Positions 62,025 through 64,000 of a DNA stretch of 64,000 nt are shown in pieces. Below the pieces are notes generated by a model. That model was not told the DNA's origin. It did not search any database and saw only the letters and a list, made by a program, of their open reading frames with translations. The translations under genes and the position numbers were made by a program. The number at the start of each line of letters is the position of its first letter. The stretch's first letter is position 1. The stretch is from Peribacillus asahii (GTDB lineage Bacteria > Bacillota > Bacilli > Bacillales > DSM-1321): contig NZ_CP026095.1 of the NCBI RefSeq assembly GCF_004006295.1, forward strand, positions 2,590,001-2,654,000, in the 5' to 3' direction.

Positions 62025-64000
62025 TTAAGTCAGGCTCAGAAGTAAACTCTCTGGCGGAACATTGCGTAAAAAAGGACTCGGTTCGCCTATACTGTAAAGC
62101 TGTAAGTAATGCATAGCCCGGGTACAGGCGGTGTAGAACAATCTGCGCAAACTCTCATCTCCATATACTTCCGCTGATGCGTCATAAATGATAACCGCGT
62201 CGAATTCGATACCTTTGGCCAAATACGCCGGCATGACGACAACGCCTTTCTCGTATTCAATCGATCCACTCTTCACGAGCTTAATTCCTTCGATGCCGCT
62301 CAGGGAATCGTATGCAGCGGTGCTTTCCCCTGCAGATTTGCATATAATTGCTATTGTGCTATACTGCCGTTTCCGTAAAGCTGCAACTTGGGAAGCCATG
62401 GAGCGATGCAATTCAGCACGATTGGACAGTTGCGTCAATATAGGCCTCTCGCCATCGCGTTCAAAAGCAGTAATCCGTTCACCGTCAGGTACAAGTCCGC
62501 GTGTAAATTCGATAATTGGTCTTGTGGATCTGTAGCTGCGAGTCAAGTTGATTGCGACCGTTTCATCAGGACCGTACAAGCCAGTAAGTGTGTGGAAATC
62601 GACCATTTCGCTGGCATGGGCGAATATTGCTTGGTTAAAGTCACCGAGCACGGTCATTCTTGCCGAGGGAAACAAACGTTTCAAAAACTCGAATTGAAAC
62701 GGAGAATAATCTTGCGCCTCGTCTACAAGTACATGTTTGATCGAGCTGTTCGTCTGAAAGCCTTGAATCAGCTCTTTTATTAGCAAAAACGGAGTAGCAT
62801 CTTCGTAAAATAGTTTACCTTCGTCTAGCATTTTCACAGTCGATAGGCAAATATCCCTCCACTCCTCGGGTGCTTCCCGGTCCATCCACTGTTTAATCTG
62901 GATGGGATCGTTAAAAAACTGCCTGTATATTCCCTTAATGTTGACGAAACGAAACGCCTTGATTCGTTTTCTCAACGGCTTTAACTTCTGGCGAACAATC
63001 AAGCGGGCTAACGCCTCAGGCTCGATTTCATAATCATGAATCGAATCTCCTTTAAAACCGCGTTTTTCCGCTAAGTAAGTATATGCCTTATGGTACTGCT
63101 CATTGCTAAGCAGTTCGATTTCCTTCTGTACCCACGGCTTATTCCGTTCGAGCTTCTCGGCTTCATCTATTTGCTTAATTAGCCAATCCTTCAATTTTTC
63201 AAGTCTGCTATGAAAGCGAAGTGAGGTGTCACTGCTATAAAACTTTTCCTCAATTTGTTTAGCCGTAACAATTATCTTTCCTCTGAAGATAATCCCCTTG
63301 AACACCATTCCGGATAATTCCAGCGACTCCCTGTATGATTTGATTGCCTCAAAAAAACAGGTGGTAGCCTTGAATCGGATGCTCGCAATCCTTGTTCCGT
63401 ATAATGGGTTATCCACTGCAGTCAAAACATATTCCAATTGATCGTAAGGATTCTCAACTTGAAACTCACTTTTCAGCCGATGATTCAAGTACTCCTGAAA
63501 TGTGACCTGCTGCATATTCTCTTCACCAAGTTCTGGCAACACATTGGAAACGTAACTATTAAACATCGAATTAGGCGAAAAAAGAATGATTTGATCGGCA
63601 TTCAGCATATCTCGATATTTATAGAGTAAATAAGCAATCCGCTGCAAGGCAGCTGATGTCTTACCGCTGCCAGCCGCCCCATGTACAATGAGCAGCCGCC
63701 CGCGATCGTGCCGGATGATTCGGTTTTGCTCCTGTTGAATGGTCGCTACTATATTGTGCATATGTTTATCTGTACCTTTACCAAGCACCTGCTGTAAAAT
63801 CTCGTCACCAATAGTGAAACTGGTATCGAACATAGATTGGATAATGTCGCTGCGGATGAGATATTGCCACTTTTTCTCCAGTGTGCCATGGATGACACAT
63901 CCAGGCGTAGCATACTCGGCTGGACCAGGATGGTAGTCGTAATAGACACTCGAGATCGGAGCCCTCCAGTCGTAAATAAGGAAATTTTCTCCGCTTGTAT
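62025..64000 (-). CDS. helD: HelD-type RNA polymerase recycling ATPase (partial)
   Basis: 658 codons are open from the right edge to 62025; the true N-terminus lies outside. The visible start NFLIYDWRAPISSVYYDYHP GPAEY is a HelD hallmark. Walker A is VHGAAGSGKTSAALQRIAYL, the DEAQ motif is VLVDEAQDYSPFQF, and later UvrD-type motifs are LTRSYRST and YTACTRAMHYL. HelD uses ATP to remove stalled RNA polymerase from DNA and some versions protect against rifamycins. Reading from ATG 63833 alone would miss the conserved N-terminal region, so that start should not be used. Confidence 0.9.
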   Translation of the reverse strand, partial: TSGENFLIYDWRAPISSVYYDYHPGPAEYATPGCVIHGTLEKKWQYLIRSDIIQSMFDTSFTIGDEILQQVLGKGTDKHMHNIVATIQQEQNRIIRHDRGRLLIVHGAAGSGKTSAALQRIAYLLYKYRDMLNADQIILFSPNSMFNSYVSNVLPELGEENMQQVTFQEYLNHRLKSEFQVENPYDQLEYVLTAVDNPLYGTRIASIRFKATTCFFEAIKSYRESLELSGMVFKGIIFRGKIIVTAKQIEEKFYSSDTSLRFHSRLEKLKDWLIKQIDEAEKLERNKPWVQKEIELLSNEQYHKAYTYLAEKRGFKGDSIHDYEIEPEALARLIVRQKLKPLRKRIKAFRFVNIKGIYRQFFNDPIQIKQWMDREAPEEWRDICLSTVKMLDEGKLFYEDATPFLLIKELIQGFQTNSSIKHVLVDEAQDYSPFQFEFLKRLFPSARMTVLGDFNQAIFAHASEMVDFHTLTGLYGPDETVAINLTRSYRSTRPIIEFTRGLVPDGERITAFERDGERPILTQLSNRAELHRSMASQVAALRKRQYSTIAIICKSAGESTAAYDSLSGIEGIKLVKSGSIEYEKGVVVMPAYLAKGIEFDAVIIYDASAEVYGDESLRRLFYTACTRAMHYLQLYSIGEPSPFLRNVPPESLLLSLT

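Noticed and set aside
63749..63949. Minus-strand frame overlapping the helD N-terminus
   Set aside because: HelD itself is open through this stretch with its conserved motifs; the other frame is a shadow.

Overview
The window comes from an AT-rich, endospore-forming Firmicute, most likely a member of the Bacillaceae. Evidence: strong AGGAGG-type ribosome binding sites, a SleL/YaaH-type spore cortex hydrolase, a Spo0E-like phosphatase, DUF3231, a CstR/Yrk-type persulfide locus like that of Bacillus and Staphylococcus, HelD, and a MocR regulator. I cannot name the species. I see no rRNA, tRNA or CRISPR array.

Layout. 1-5.2 kb: the start of a PAS/sigma-54 activator gene behind a MaoC-like gene with a sigma-54 promoter, an L,D-transpeptidase, and a divergent LysR/MFS pair. 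5.3-10.3 kb: small membrane proteins (one broken), a GNAT acetyltransferase, insertion-sequence debris and a DUF3231 protein. 10.5-18.3 kb: a complete IS3-family element (copy A), an MFS exporter under a MocR-type regulator, a nucleoside transporter, and an IS110-family element with a candidate guide RNA region. 18.6-19.1 kb: an array of eleven 18-bp repeats without any gene. 19.3-21.7 kb: three decayed genes. 21.8-27.6 kb: a glutamate/aspartate-type module (DAACS symporter, RpiR regulator, class III aminotransferase, Spo0E-like protein, glutamate dehydrogenase). 28.2-29.1 kb: an IS6-family element. 29.4-34.3 kb: a persulfide detoxification cluster under CstR, with four matching operators. 34.7-37.9 kb: short-chain dehydrogenases, some as fragments, and a TetR regulator. 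38.1-44.6 kb: IS6 and IS1182 debris, a spore cortex hydrolase, an FMN reductase, a DUF1906 protein and a frameshifted FAD oxidase. 44.8-52.3 kb: an MFS exporter, then five genes for membrane or exported proteins (DUF4405, cytochrome P460, soluble PQQ-type sugar dehydrogenase, cyclophilin-like lipoprotein, alpha/beta hydrolase) ending at a divergent LysR gene. 52.4-60.4 kb: a dead IS6 copy, two IS3 copies (B and C, inverted) around a macrolide-type glycosyltransferase, an HNH-like protein and a group II intron scrap. 60.4-64 kb: a frameshifted DHA2 drug exporter and most of HelD.

Two repeat systems stand out. First, all three full IS3 copies sit in the loop of the same kind of dispersed intergenic palindrome and carry 4-bp target duplications (ATTC, GTTC, ATTC); empty palindromes are also present. 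Second, an 18-bp repeat ending in TTTTGTGTCA occurs eleven times at 18.6-19.1 kb, often at exact 30-bp spacing, and again at 49.9 and 53.6 kb. Its layout resembles the multi-site ends of Tn7/Tn5053/CAST-type transposons or an iteron array.

At least a dozen genes are broken by single nonsense codons, homopolymer frameshifts or deletions. This suggests either an eroding accessory region rich in insertion sequences or, for the homopolymer cases, possible sequencing error.
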